DNA from: Deltaproteobacteria bacterium
Lineage (GTDB): Bacteria; UBA10199; SPLOWO2-01-44-7
Direction of reading: 5' to 3'
Length of the DNA: 42,172 nucleotides
Assembly: GCA_023265595.1 (NCBI GenBank)
Contig: JAHFSU010000016.1
Coordinates: 1 to 42,172, forward strand
The translations under genes and the position numbers were made by a program. A model generated the notes under the pieces. That model did not search any database, was not told the DNA's origin, and worked only from the letters and a program-made list of their open reading frames with translations. Below, piece after piece: positions 33,643 through 40,838 of the stretch. Numbering within the stretch: the first letter of the stretch is position 1; each line of letters opens with the position of its first letter.

Positions 33643-34407
33643 TTATTGCGGCCGTTGTGTAGCCCGGATAATACCTGCAAATTTTTGAGGGTTCAAGCTC
33701 GCACCCCCGACGAGAAACCCATCGATATCGGGCTGTTTCAAAAATCCTTTTGCCTTTTCATCCGAAACACTTCCTCCATAAAGAATCCGCATCGTCTCTG
33801 CCGTTGGGGCATTGGTTGTTTTGGATAGCTCTTTTCGCATCGATTGGATCACTTCTTGGGCCTGTTCGGGTGTTGCATTCTTTCCGGTCCCGATCGCCCA
33901 GATCGGTTCATAAGCCCAAATGATATTGGGGAGATCCGTTTTGTTTTGACCCTCCAGTGCCTTCTTCATTTGTAAATTGACTAGGTCAAATGTTTTTCCC
34001 TCTTTGTGTTCCTTGTCGGTTTCACCAACACAGACGATGGGGATGATATTTTGGTGCAGCGCCGCCATTAATTTTTTATTGATCTCTCCATCGGTCTCCC
34101 CAAATAATTGCCGCCGCTCAGAATGCCCCAAAATCACGTATTGGACACCCATCTCTTTTAGAAAAAAGGGGGAAATTTCACCGGTAAAGGCCCCGGAGTC
34201 TTCCCAATGCATATTTTGGGCCCCGACTTTGAATGGGGTCCCCTCCAAGGTCTCCTCCATGGCATAGAGAGCCGTGAAGGGGGGACAAAAAACCACCTCG
34301 CAATTTTCAATTTCGTTTATTTCGCGGTGAAAGGCGGCCAAAAATTTGAGCGCCTCGGTAACCGAATAATTCATTTTCCAATTGGCAACAATCAGTTTTG
34401 TTCTCAT
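33643..34407 (-). CDS. tpiA: Triose-phosphate isomerase
   Basis: The glycolytic enzyme that interconverts dihydroxyacetone phosphate and glyceraldehyde 3-phosphate, 254 residues long as usual. Key motifs are NWKMN (residues 10-14, catalytic Lys), GAQNMHWEDSGAFTGEISP, ILGHSERRQLFGE with the catalytic His, WAYEPIWAIGTGKNATPEQ with the catalytic Glu and loop 6, and YGGSVSDEKAKGF. Its ATG overlaps the pgk stop by four bases, so the two are translationally coupled. It is followed by secG, a conserved pairing. Confidence 0.97.
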   Translation of the reverse strand: MRTKLIVANWKMNYSVTEALKFLAAFHREINEIENCEVVFCPPFTALYAMEETLEGTPFKVGAQNMHWEDSGAFTGEISPFFLKEMGVQYVILGHSERRQLFGETDGEINKKLMAALHQNIIPIVCVGETDKEHKEGKTFDLVNLQMKKALEGQNKTDLPNIIWAYEPIWAIGTGKNATPEQAQEVIQSMRKELSKTTNAPTAETMRILYGGSVSDEKAKGFLKQPDIDGFLVGGASLNPQKFAGIIRATQRPQ

Positions 34408-35600
34408 TGAATCCCCAGCGCCCTGAGCCCCGGCAATGTTTTCCCCTCGATGAATTCCAGCGAAGCCCCGCCACCCGTTGAAATATGGGTCACTTTATCA
34501 GCGAGCCCCATCTGCTGGATGGCCGCCGCCGAATCGCCGCCGCCGATAATGGTCGTCGCGTTTTTTAAGTTGGCAATGGTTGTAGCCATGGCCTTTGTCC
34601 CGCTTGCAAATTTTTCGAACTCATAAATTCCCAACGGACCGTTCCAAAAAAGGGTTTTGGCATTTTCCATCTCTTTAGAAAAAAGTGCAACTGTTTTAGG
34701 ACCAATATCGACCGTCATCCACCCCTCCGGCACATTCGCGTCTTCCGTGATTTTGGTCGGGGCGTTTTCGTCGGCCGATTGCGCAATGACATGATCAATC
34801 GGGAGCAGGATCGGCACCCCTTTTGTTTTGGCCCTCTCAAATGTTTTTTTGGCGATGTACATTTTTTCCGTTTCGACTTTGGAATGACCCATTTTAAATC
34901 CGAGCGCCGCCAAGAAGGTGTTGGCCATGGCCCCACCGAGGGTCAATCGGTCGACCCGATTCAGTAAATTTTCAATGACCGCAATTTTATCGGAAACTTT
35001 GGCCCCACCTAAAATCGCGACAAAAGGGTGCGCCGGTTTTTCCGTCACTTTCGAGAGAAACGTAATCTCTTTTTTTATCAAAAAGCCGGCCCCCTTTTCC
35101 TTGATCCATTTCACCATCCCGACCGTTGAAGCATGGGCCCTGTGGACCGTGCCAAATGCGTCGTTGATGTAAAGATCGCAAAGAGAGGCCAGTTTTTTGG
35201 AAAATTTCTCGTCGTTTTCCTCTTCTTCTTTGTGAAAGCGAAGATTTTCGAGAAGCATCACTTGCCCCGGTTTTATTTCGAGGGATAATTTACGGATGCC
35301 GTCGCCGACGCAATCTTCCGGAAAGATCACCTCATCCAATTTCAAAAGTTCCATCAACCGTTCTGCCACAGGGCTTAAAGAAAATTTCGGATCTTTTTCC
35401 CCTTTAGGTCTTCCCATATGGGAGGCTAAAATCACCATTGCCTTCATCTTCAAGGCGTACTGGATAGTCGGAAGCGAGGCCTGAATACGGGTGTCATCTG
35501 CAATTTTTCCGTCAACGGTGAGCGGCACGTTGAAATCGACACGGATAAAAACGCGCTTCCCCGCCAGTTGTAATGCATCAATCGTTTTGGAGGTTTCCAT
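34404..35600 (-). CDS. pgk: Phosphoglycerate kinase
   Basis: Transfers phosphate between 1,3-bisphosphoglycerate and ADP. The 398-residue protein shows the N-terminal substrate-binding blocks [12 protein letters not shown] and [11 protein letters not shown], the Arg in [21 protein letters not shown] and [11 protein letters not shown]. It also has [16 protein letters not shown], the hinge [10 protein letters not shown] and [14 protein letters not shown] near the C-terminus for nucleotide binding. It lies three bases from gap and overlaps tpiA, forming a glycolytic gap-pgk-tpiA operon. Confidence 0.97.
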   Translation of the reverse strand: METSKTIDALQLAGKRVFIRVDFNVPLTVDGKIADDTRIQASLPTIQYALKMKAMVILASHMGRPKGEKDPKFSLSPVAERLMELLKLDEVIFPEDCVGDGIRKLSLEIKPGQVMLLENLRFHKEEEENDEKFSKKLASLCDLYINDAFGTVHRAHASTVGMVKWIKEKGAGFLIKKEITFLSKVTEKPAHPFVAILGGAKVSDKIAVIENLLNRVDRLTLGGAMANTFLAALGFKMGHSKVETEKMYIAKKTFERAKTKGVPILLPIDHVIAQSADENAPTKITEDANVPEGWMTVDIGPKTVALFSKEMENAKTLFWNGPLGIYEFEKFASGTKAMATTIANLKNATTIIGGGDSAAAIQQMGLADKVTHISTGGGASLEFIEGKTLPGLRALGIQ

Positions 35601-35602
35601 AT

Positions 35603-36604
35603 TTAAAGCCGTTCGCCGATATAGCGGGTTAGGTCACACATGCGGCAACTGAATCCGACCTCGTTGTCATACCATGCAATCACTTTGACAAGATTCCCCA
35701 TCGCTTTGCAGACCGGTGCATCGACAATGGAGGAGCGTGTATCGCCTAAGAAATCAGAAGAGACGAGTTCTGCTGTTTCGACACCTAAAATATTTTTCAA
35801 TTCCGAATGGGCCGCCTCTTTTAAGGCATTGAGCAGGATTTCTGTTGTCACCTCTTTTTTGAGGATCGCCACAAGGTCGGTACAGCTGACGTTGGCTGTC
35901 GGAACCCGGATGGCCAGCCCGTCGAGTTTTCCTTTCAGTTCGGGGAGTACAAGACCGACCGCTTTGGCGGCTCCGGTCGATGTGGGAATCTGGTTAGCCG
36001 CGCCGGAGCGGGCCCGGCGGAGATCCTTGTGCGGGGCATCCAAAATCTGCTGGTCGTTGGTGTAGGAATGGATCGTTGTCATAAAACCTTTTTCGATCCC
36101 AAAATTTTTGTGCAAAACGAAAACCACCGGTGCGAGACAATTGGTGGTGCAACTGGCATTGGAGACGATCGACTCTTTTTCCGGATTATAGTTTTTATGG
36201 TTTACTCCATAGACAAACGTCGCGTCGGGGTCGGTGGCAGGGGCAGAAATAATCACCTTCTTGGCCCCCCCTTTAAGATGTTCCGAGGCGGTCTCTTTGG
36301 AAGTAAATCGTCCCGAACATTCCAAAACGATATCGGCGCCGATCTCTTTCCATGGAATTTTAGAAGGTTCTTTTGAATTAAAAATCGGGATATTTTTTTC
36401 GTCGATTTTTAAAGCGGTCTCTTTCGTCTCAACCGTCCCGTTATATCGCCCGTGGGTCGAGTCGTACTTAAAAAGGTGGGCCAAAGTGGCCAACGGAGCG
36501 ATATCGTTGATTCCCACGCACTCCAACTCTTTGTAATTTTTCAGCTGGCGCATCACGATGCGGCCGATTCGCCCGAAGCCGTTGATTCCAATTTTGATTG
36601 TCAT
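35603..36604 (-). CDS. gap: Glyceraldehyde-3-phosphate dehydrogenase
   Basis: An NAD-dependent enzyme of 333 residues. The dinucleotide motif is INGFGRIGRIVMRQ at the start, with the adenine-binding GIND (Asp near residue 34). The catalytic Cys is in SNASCTTNCLAPV, with His in IHSYTNDQQILDAPH. The RRARSGAANQIPTSTGAAKAV segment and the C-terminal WYDNEVGFSCRM are complete. It is the first glycolytic gene of the operon, 13 bases after a HAD phosphatase gene. The coenzyme preference for NAD follows from the Asp and remains inference. Confidence 0.97.
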   Translation of the reverse strand: MTIKIGINGFGRIGRIVMRQLKNYKELECVGINDIAPLATLAHLFKYDSTHGRYNGTVETKETALKIDEKNIPIFNSKEPSKIPWKEIGADIVLECSGRFTSKETASEHLKGGAKKVIISAPATDPDATFVYGVNHKNYNPEKESIVSNASCTTNCLAPVVFVLHKNFGIEKGFMTTIHSYTNDQQILDAPHKDLRRARSGAANQIPTSTGAAKAVGLVLPELKGKLDGLAIRVPTANVSCTDLVAILKKEVTTEILLNALKEAAHSELKNILGVETAELVSSDFLGDTRSSIVDAPVCKAMGNLVKVIAWYDNEVGFSCRMCDLTRYIGERL

Positions 36605-36616
36605 AATAGCGTGGGG

Positions 36617-37264
36617 CTACTTAACGCTCGAAAAGACTTTAGTCAATATGTCTTTAAAGTCCTTTTGGATGGCAAAATGGGGGATGCCGGCCTTTTTTGC
36701 GGCCTCGATGCCGTATTGGGAATCTTCCAAGATAAGGCAATCCGATTTTTTCAAAAGGGGATCCCATTTTTGGATTTTTTTGAGTTTTTCAAAGGCCTTT
36801 AAAAAACCTTCCGGATCGGGTTTTCCGTTTGTGACATCGGTTGCGGTGATGATGATCGGAAAATAATGTCGCCATTTTAATTGTTCTAAAACGAAATAGA
36901 CCTCCCCGGGGAGTCCGCCGGTTACAATGCTCATCGGCCCGTTTTGAAACGCCGTTTCGACAAACTCTTTTGCCCCGTTGATAAGAGGGGCCCCCTTCAA
37001 GAAGAGGGTTTTGGCATAAATCTCTTTTTGGCGAATCAGTTCTTGCAACATTTTATCACTCAGCGAATGTTTTTTGTCGGCAAAAACTTTTTTTGCAATA
37101 TCACGGTCGTTCAGCCCCAAATATTTTTGATCATACTCTTCCTTTGTGAAGATAATTCCCAAAGGCTTGAGTATCCCCTGCCATGCCTTGCAATGAAGCG
37201 GTTCCAAATCGACGAGGACACCGTCGAAGTCAAAAATAAATGCTCTGGAAATGGATTTTTTCAC
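36617..37264 (-). CDS. HAD-superfamily hydrolase (beta-phosphoglucomutase/phosphatase type)
   Basis: A 215-residue HAD enzyme with motif I FDFDGVLVD (nucleophile Asp near residue 11), motif II SIVTGG, motif III Lys in NGKPDPEGF and motif IV ILEDSQYGIEAAKKAG. The helical cap between motifs I and II is the type found in beta-phosphoglucomutases and small sugar-phosphate phosphatases. Its place before gap-pgk-tpiA suggests a sugar-phosphate or metabolite-repair substrate, which sequence alone cannot show. The start overlaps the flavoprotein gene by four bases. Confidence 0.88.
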   Translation of the reverse strand: MKKSISRAFIFDFDGVLVDLEPLHCKAWQGILKPLGIIFTKEEYDQKYLGLNDRDIAKKVFADKKHSLSDKMLQELIRQKEIYAKTLFLKGAPLINGAKEFVETAFQNGPMSIVTGGLPGEVYFVLEQLKWRHYFPIIITATDVTNGKPDPEGFLKAFEKLKKIQKWDPLLKKSDCLILEDSQYGIEAAKKAGIPHFAIQKDFKDILTKVFSSVK

Positions 37265-38172
37265 AAATCGAGATTGGCCAGATAACGGTCGGCATACATC
37301 GCCGCAACGAGGCCTTGTGCCGCAGAGACAAATTGGAGTTGTGGAACGCCGGCCAGCATATCGCCGCAGGCAAAAACGCCCGGGACCGAAGTCATGAATT
37401 GGTCATCGACCAATACCGCCCCCTCTTCGGAAATTTCGATCGTCCCCTTCAAAAAATCATATTTGGGTTTGCTGGTTCTTGCATAGAGAAACAGGGCCCG
37501 TGTTGGAATTGTTTTTTCTTCGCCTGCCACCAAAACGGAAACCGATTCGAGCTGATTGTCCCCATTGATTTTTTTGATACTCGCTGAAGTGAAAAACTCG
37601 ATTTTTGGATGATGGCTCAAGGCCGAAACGATTTTATCGTTTCCTTCGGGTTTTAGGGCCGGCACCACAAAGTAGATTTTTTTTGCAAACCGGGCCAGAT
37701 ACAAAGCCTCCCGCATGGCCGGTTCGGATTTTCCCTCAACGACGACCGTTTCTCCTTCGCAAAGAGGTCCGTCTTGATAGGCATTGTAAAAAACACCATG
37801 CCCCACAAATTTCGATTCTCCCTCAATAAATCCGTGGCGGTTATAACAGCCGGTGGCCAAAATAATGACGGGTGCCTCCAAAACTTTTCCGGAGGTGGTG
37901 TTGATCTGCTTGACAGAGGCGCCGAGGGCCGCTTGTGTCACCTCTTCCTCAATAATTTCGAAGCCGACCGTCCCGATTTGGGAGCGCATGTTGGCAAGCC
38001 ACTCGGCAGGCCCCACTCCGGCCGGAAATCCAGGGAGAAGCCAATGAAAAGAATGGATCAACGAGGTCATCCCTTTGTGAAGGATGGTCACCTTTCGTTT
38101 GGCTTGCGCGGCAAAAAGAGCCGAGGCACAACCGGCAGGACCGCCACCCACTATAATGAAATCGTTCGGCAT
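37261..38172 (-). CDS. Thioredoxin-reductase-like flavoprotein lacking the CxxC pair
   Basis: A 303-residue NAD(P)/FAD oxidoreductase with the thioredoxin-reductase fold. The FAD motif is DFIIVGGGPAGCASALFA (residues 4-21) and the second FAD block is GVFACGDMLAGVPQLQF. Where thioredoxin reductases have GxGVSYCATCDG this protein has GHGVFYNAYQDG (124-135), with Asn130 and Gln133 replacing both redox Cys. The NADPH motif GGGDSA is also altered (VEGKSE). It therefore cannot reduce thioredoxin by the usual dithiol route. It may be a ferredoxin-NADP reductase-like or another electron-transfer flavoprotein. It lies two bases from the next gene of the operon. Confidence 0.82.
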   Translation of the reverse strand: MPNDFIIVGGGPAGCASALFAAQAKRKVTILHKGMTSLIHSFHWLLPGFPAGVGPAEWLANMRSQIGTVGFEIIEEEVTQAALGASVKQINTTSGKVLEAPVIILATGCYNRHGFIEGESKFVGHGVFYNAYQDGPLCEGETVVVEGKSEPAMREALYLARFAKKIYFVVPALKPEGNDKIVSALSHHPKIEFFTSASIKKINGDNQLESVSVLVAGEEKTIPTRALFLYARTSKPKYDFLKGTIEISEEGAVLVDDQFMTSVPGVFACGDMLAGVPQLQFVSAAQGLVAAMYADRYLANLDL

Positions 38173-38173
38173 A

Positions 38174-38995
38174 TTAATAGTTAACCCAATCGAGATTTGC
38201 CCGATTTAAGATCAGTCCCTTCTCATAACCCAAATTAAGCAGAGTTTGCACCCCCTTTTTTCCAGCATCTCCCAAATGGAGAGTTCGCTCATTGACATAC
38301 ATCCCGACAAATTGATCCGCTTTTTTGTAAGGGAGGTCTCGAGCAAATTTTAAGGCATACTCCAGTGCTTTTTCCCGATGCTCCAATCCAAATTGGATCG
38401 AGGCATGAATCCAACGGGCCAATTTTTTTTGAAGGGCCGGCGCTAAATCTCTCCGCACGGCATTCCCCCCAAGCGGCAAGGGAAGCTTATACAACTCGTG
38501 CCACCAGCTCCCAAAATTTTGGACCATTTCCAAATCATATTGTTCCAACATCAGTTGGCCTTCGTGAATAATGAGTCCGGCATCGACCTCTTTTTCTAAG
38601 ACTGCATCGATAATTTGGTCGAAGGGGATCACTTTGTAATCGATATCGGGATTCCAAAGTTTCAAAAGCAAAAAAGCGGTTGTTTTGGTCCCGGGAACGG
38701 CAACGGTATTGATTTCCGCTGTTTCCGGGCGCTTCACGATCATCGGTCCGTAATCTTTCTCGCCGAAACTCCCGCCGGTTGTCATCATGGCGTATTTGTC
38801 CTGAACAGTCGGATAAGCATGGTACGAAATGGCGGTGACTTCGTATTTTCCGGTTTCTGCCGCTTCGTTTAACGTTTGAATGTCGCAAAGTTTGTGTTCG
38901 ACGGCAATGTCATCGGTATCGATTTTGCTGTTAGCCAACGCATAAAACATAAAGGCGTCATCCGCGTCGGGACTATGGGCAATCGTAATTTTCAT
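38174..38995 (-). CDS. MqnA/MqnD-like periplasmic-binding-fold enzyme
   Basis: A 273-residue protein with the type II substrate-binding fold and no signal peptide. The start KITIAHSPDADDAFMFYAL corresponds to the SPCPNDTF motif of MqnD (1,4-dihydroxy-6-naphthoate synthase) in the futalosine menaquinone pathway. Other matches are ISYHAYPTVQDKYAMMTTGG, TTAFLLLKLW and DAGLIIHEGQLM followed by LPLPLGGNAVRRDL. MqnD is the likeliest role. MqnA or a related enzyme of the DUF178 group is an alternative, since several residues of the signature differ. No other menaquinone genes are in the window. Confidence 0.7.
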   Translation of the reverse strand: MKITIAHSPDADDAFMFYALANSKIDTDDIAVEHKLCDIQTLNEAAETGKYEVTAISYHAYPTVQDKYAMMTTGGSFGEKDYGPMIVKRPETAEINTVAVPGTKTTAFLLLKLWNPDIDYKVIPFDQIIDAVLEKEVDAGLIIHEGQLMLEQYDLEMVQNFGSWWHELYKLPLPLGGNAVRRDLAPALQKKLARWIHASIQFGLEHREKALEYALKFARDLPYKKADQFVGMYVNERTLHLGDAGKKGVQTLLNLGYEKGLILNRANLDWVNY

Positions 38996-38998
38996 GAT

Positions 38999-39598
38999 TT
39001 AAAAGAGGGAAAATTGTTTTTCTTCTTCCTTTTTTTCTTCTTCCGTTTCCATTTTCCAGCTTACCGCCGCTTTCACTTTGCCGGTGCCGAATTTGTCCAT
39101 AAAAAAAAGTTCTTTTTTTAAGGCGCCATATTCATAAATTTCTTTGGTGATTCGGACATCATCGAGACAATATTTTTTTAAATTTTCGAGATCACCCGTG
39201 TTCCAATAGCGGATCGCATCGAGCCCATGCCCGCTTTTTTTGGTTCCGAGGGTTGCCTGAGCCACCGAGTCGAGAGAGACTCGGTGTCCCAGCGTTTTTG
39301 TCAGTTCTTCAAGAATATCCAAAATTTTGAGTTGTTTTAAATCGAAATCTTTGAAGTAAGGCTGCAATACCGGCAGATCAAAGCGGCGATGGTTGAAGCC
39401 GATCACAAACGGTTTTTCGGCCAAAATGCTCAATAATTTTGGAAAATCATTTTCAAAATAGGCTTGATATTCCTTATGATGATACGAATAAACCCCCACC
39501 ATAGAGACCCCCAAAGCTCCCAAATTATCGCGCCCGCCGACGTCTTCGAAGGTTCTTTTGGTCTCCAAGTCTAATACGATGGTGTTTTGCTTCTGCAC
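38999..39598 (-). CDS. RNase H-fold (DEDD-type) 3'-5' exonuclease-like protein
   Basis: A 199-residue protein with the three DEDD motifs: IVLDLETKR (residues 7-15), IGFNHRRFDLPVL (near 92) and YCLDDVRITKEIY (near 148). It resembles the stand-alone RNase H-like domains that occur in helicases and in DEDD exonucleases. A Lys/Glu-rich tail (EEKKEEEKQFSLF) closes it. It starts with GTG at 39598; an in-frame stop lies upstream, so the start is fixed. No ribosome binding site is seen, since a hairpin abuts the start. It leads the long minus-strand operon that runs to tRNA-Leu. The substrate is unknown. Confidence 0.72.
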   Translation of the reverse strand: MQKQNTIVLDLETKRTFEDVGGRDNLGALGVSMVGVYSYHHKEYQAYFENDFPKLLSILAEKPFVIGFNHRRFDLPVLQPYFKDFDLKQLKILDILEELTKTLGHRVSLDSVAQATLGTKKSGHGLDAIRYWNTGDLENLKKYCLDDVRITKEIYEYGALKKELFFMDKFGTGKVKAAVSWKMETEEEKKEEEKQFSLF

Positions 39599-39620
39599 GG
39601 GCCCTGATTATCAGGGGCCC
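39599..39620. other. Hairpin touching the GTG start of the exonuclease
   Basis: The sequence gggccctgattatcaggggc and the next two bases form an almost perfect stem (one bulged G) with a TTA loop, in the 65-base gap between divergent exonuclease and queF genes. It occupies the expected ribosome-binding position of the exonuclease and could be a translation-control element or a protein-binding palindrome. Confidence 0.5.
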
Positions 39621-39663
39621 AAGGATATTGCAATAAGGAAACCCTTTTGATAGGAGTGGGTCC

Positions 39664-40020
39664 ATGCAAAAAACGATCGAAGTCTTTCCCAACCCCAATC
39701 CAGAGCGGGATTATCTCGTCCATTGCGAATCGCCGGAGTTTACCTGTTTGTGCCCTAAAACCGGTCAGCCCGATTTTGCAACCCTTCATGTCCGCTATAC
39801 GCCCGACAAAAAATGTTTTGAGCTCAAAAGTTTTAAAAATTATTTATGGTCTTTTAGAAGCGAAGGGGCCTTTCACGAAAAAGTCACAAACCAGATTTTA
39901 AATGATCTGGTCTATTTTGTGGAGCCGCGCTGGATGGAGATAGAAGCCGTTTTCAATATTCGCGGGGGAATTATAACGACCGTGCGTGCAACGCATGGAG
40001 AAAAACCGAAAGGAGTTTAA
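39664..40020 (+). CDS. queF: NADPH-dependent 7-cyano-7-deazaguanine reductase QueF
   Basis: Reduces preQ0 to preQ1 with NADPH, a step of queuosine biosynthesis. The 118-residue product is of the short, unimodular type (like Bacillus YkvM). The active-site Cys30 and Asp37 lie in [10 protein letters not shown], and the QueF motif is [14 protein letters not shown] (near 57-70), followed by [14 protein letters not shown]. An aggag site lies eight bases before ATG. No preQ1 riboswitch pattern is evident in the 65 bases upstream. The next gene starts three bases after its stop. Confidence 0.95.
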   Translation: MQKTIEVFPNPNPERDYLVHCESPEFTCLCPKTGQPDFATLHVRYTPDKKCFELKSFKNYLWSFRSEGAFHEKVTNQILNDLVYFVEPRWMEIEAVFNIRGGIITTVRATHGEKPKGV

Positions 40021-40023
40021 AAA

Positions 40024-40818
40024 ATGGTGCGATGGTATCGAAATGTGTTATTGCGAGCCCCTGCGTCTGTCATTGCGACCCCGAGCTTGTCGAGGGGGAA
40101 GCAATCTCTCGACTCGGGGCAGGCTCTTCGCAATGACAACCAAGACCAATACATTCCCCCAGACAGACAGTCCCGACAGCAGTCCGTTCCGCGAGCGTGG
40201 GGATTTTTTTCCAAAAGAAAAGCATTGGAAGAAATAAAAGAAATCATCTCAAAAGCCTCAAGGCTTGCTGAGGCCCCCGATTCGGTTATCTGTTATTTTA
40301 TGGAAAATGATTTGGAACGGCTTATGCAATATGGCGAAGCCATGCTGATGCAAACACAGCAACTCTTGGCAGGAATGAAAAATAATTCCAAAACAGTCCC
40401 TTGGGTTTATCTTTTGCGTGTAGCGGTGGGGGACTCTAAAGCCATTTTACCGGCGATCGAGAGTGCCCCGACAGTTATCGCTCAGGGAAAAGCAGTTTCT
40501 TATCTTTATGGTTTGCAAAAATTGTCGGCCCGCTTTCCAAAAGAAGCGACACACTTGGCCAAACCGATTTTTGAAAGGGGGGATTTGAATGTTCGGCTCA
40601 CTGCATTTCGTGTGGCGGTTGTCTCCCCCACAATCGGCGACGGCAAAATGATTGGTGAATGGTTTGTCAAACTGATGGCGGCTACAACACACGAAGAACG
40701 CCGTGAAATCGTAGAGCCCTTTTTTCAAAATCTTCTTGCAAAGGGTGAGGGGCAAAACAAACTTGCATGGCTTTCTGCTTTATACCATGGGTGGTGTACC
40801 GAGAGAGAGGAGGCATGA
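40024..40818 (+). CDS. Unknown protein with repeat-derived N-terminus
   Basis: The 264-residue product has no family that I recognise. The last 200 residues look helical (EIKEIISKASRLAEAPDSVICYFMEN, EAMLMQTQQLLAGM, IAQGKAVSYLYGLQKLSARF) and could form HEAT- or ARM-like helices. An excellent aaaggag site lies seven bases before ATG 40024, and the gene starts three bases after queF, so it is likely coupled. Residues 16-38 (SVIATPSLSRGKQSLDSGQ and on) are the GTCATTGCGA repeat in frame, inserted between the start and the body. The repeat is 69 bases long and so keeps the frame. Confidence 0.6.
   Translation: MVRWYRNVLLRAPASVIATPSLSRGKQSLDSGQALRNDNQDQYIPPDRQSRQQSVPRAWGFFSKRKALEEIKEIISKASRLAEAPDSVICYFMENDLERLMQYGEAMLMQTQQLLAGMKNNSKTVPWVYLLRVAVGDSKAILPAIESAPTVIAQGKAVSYLYGLQKLSARFPKEATHLAKPIFERGDLNVRLTAFRVAVVSPTIGDGKMIGEWFVKLMAATTHEERREIVEPFFQNLLAKGEGQNKLAWLSALYHGWCTEREEA
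40069..40137. repeat. GTCATTGCGA element inside a coding region
   Basis: 69 bases with perfect ends gtcattgcga (40069-40078) and tcgcaatgac (40128-40137) and the inner words gagcttgtcgag and gaagcaatct. It shares both ends and inner words with 20512-20606 but is 26 bases shorter. It encodes 23 residues of the host gene in frame. Confidence 0.8.
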
Positions 40819-40838
40819 GGTATTGTGTTACATTTATT

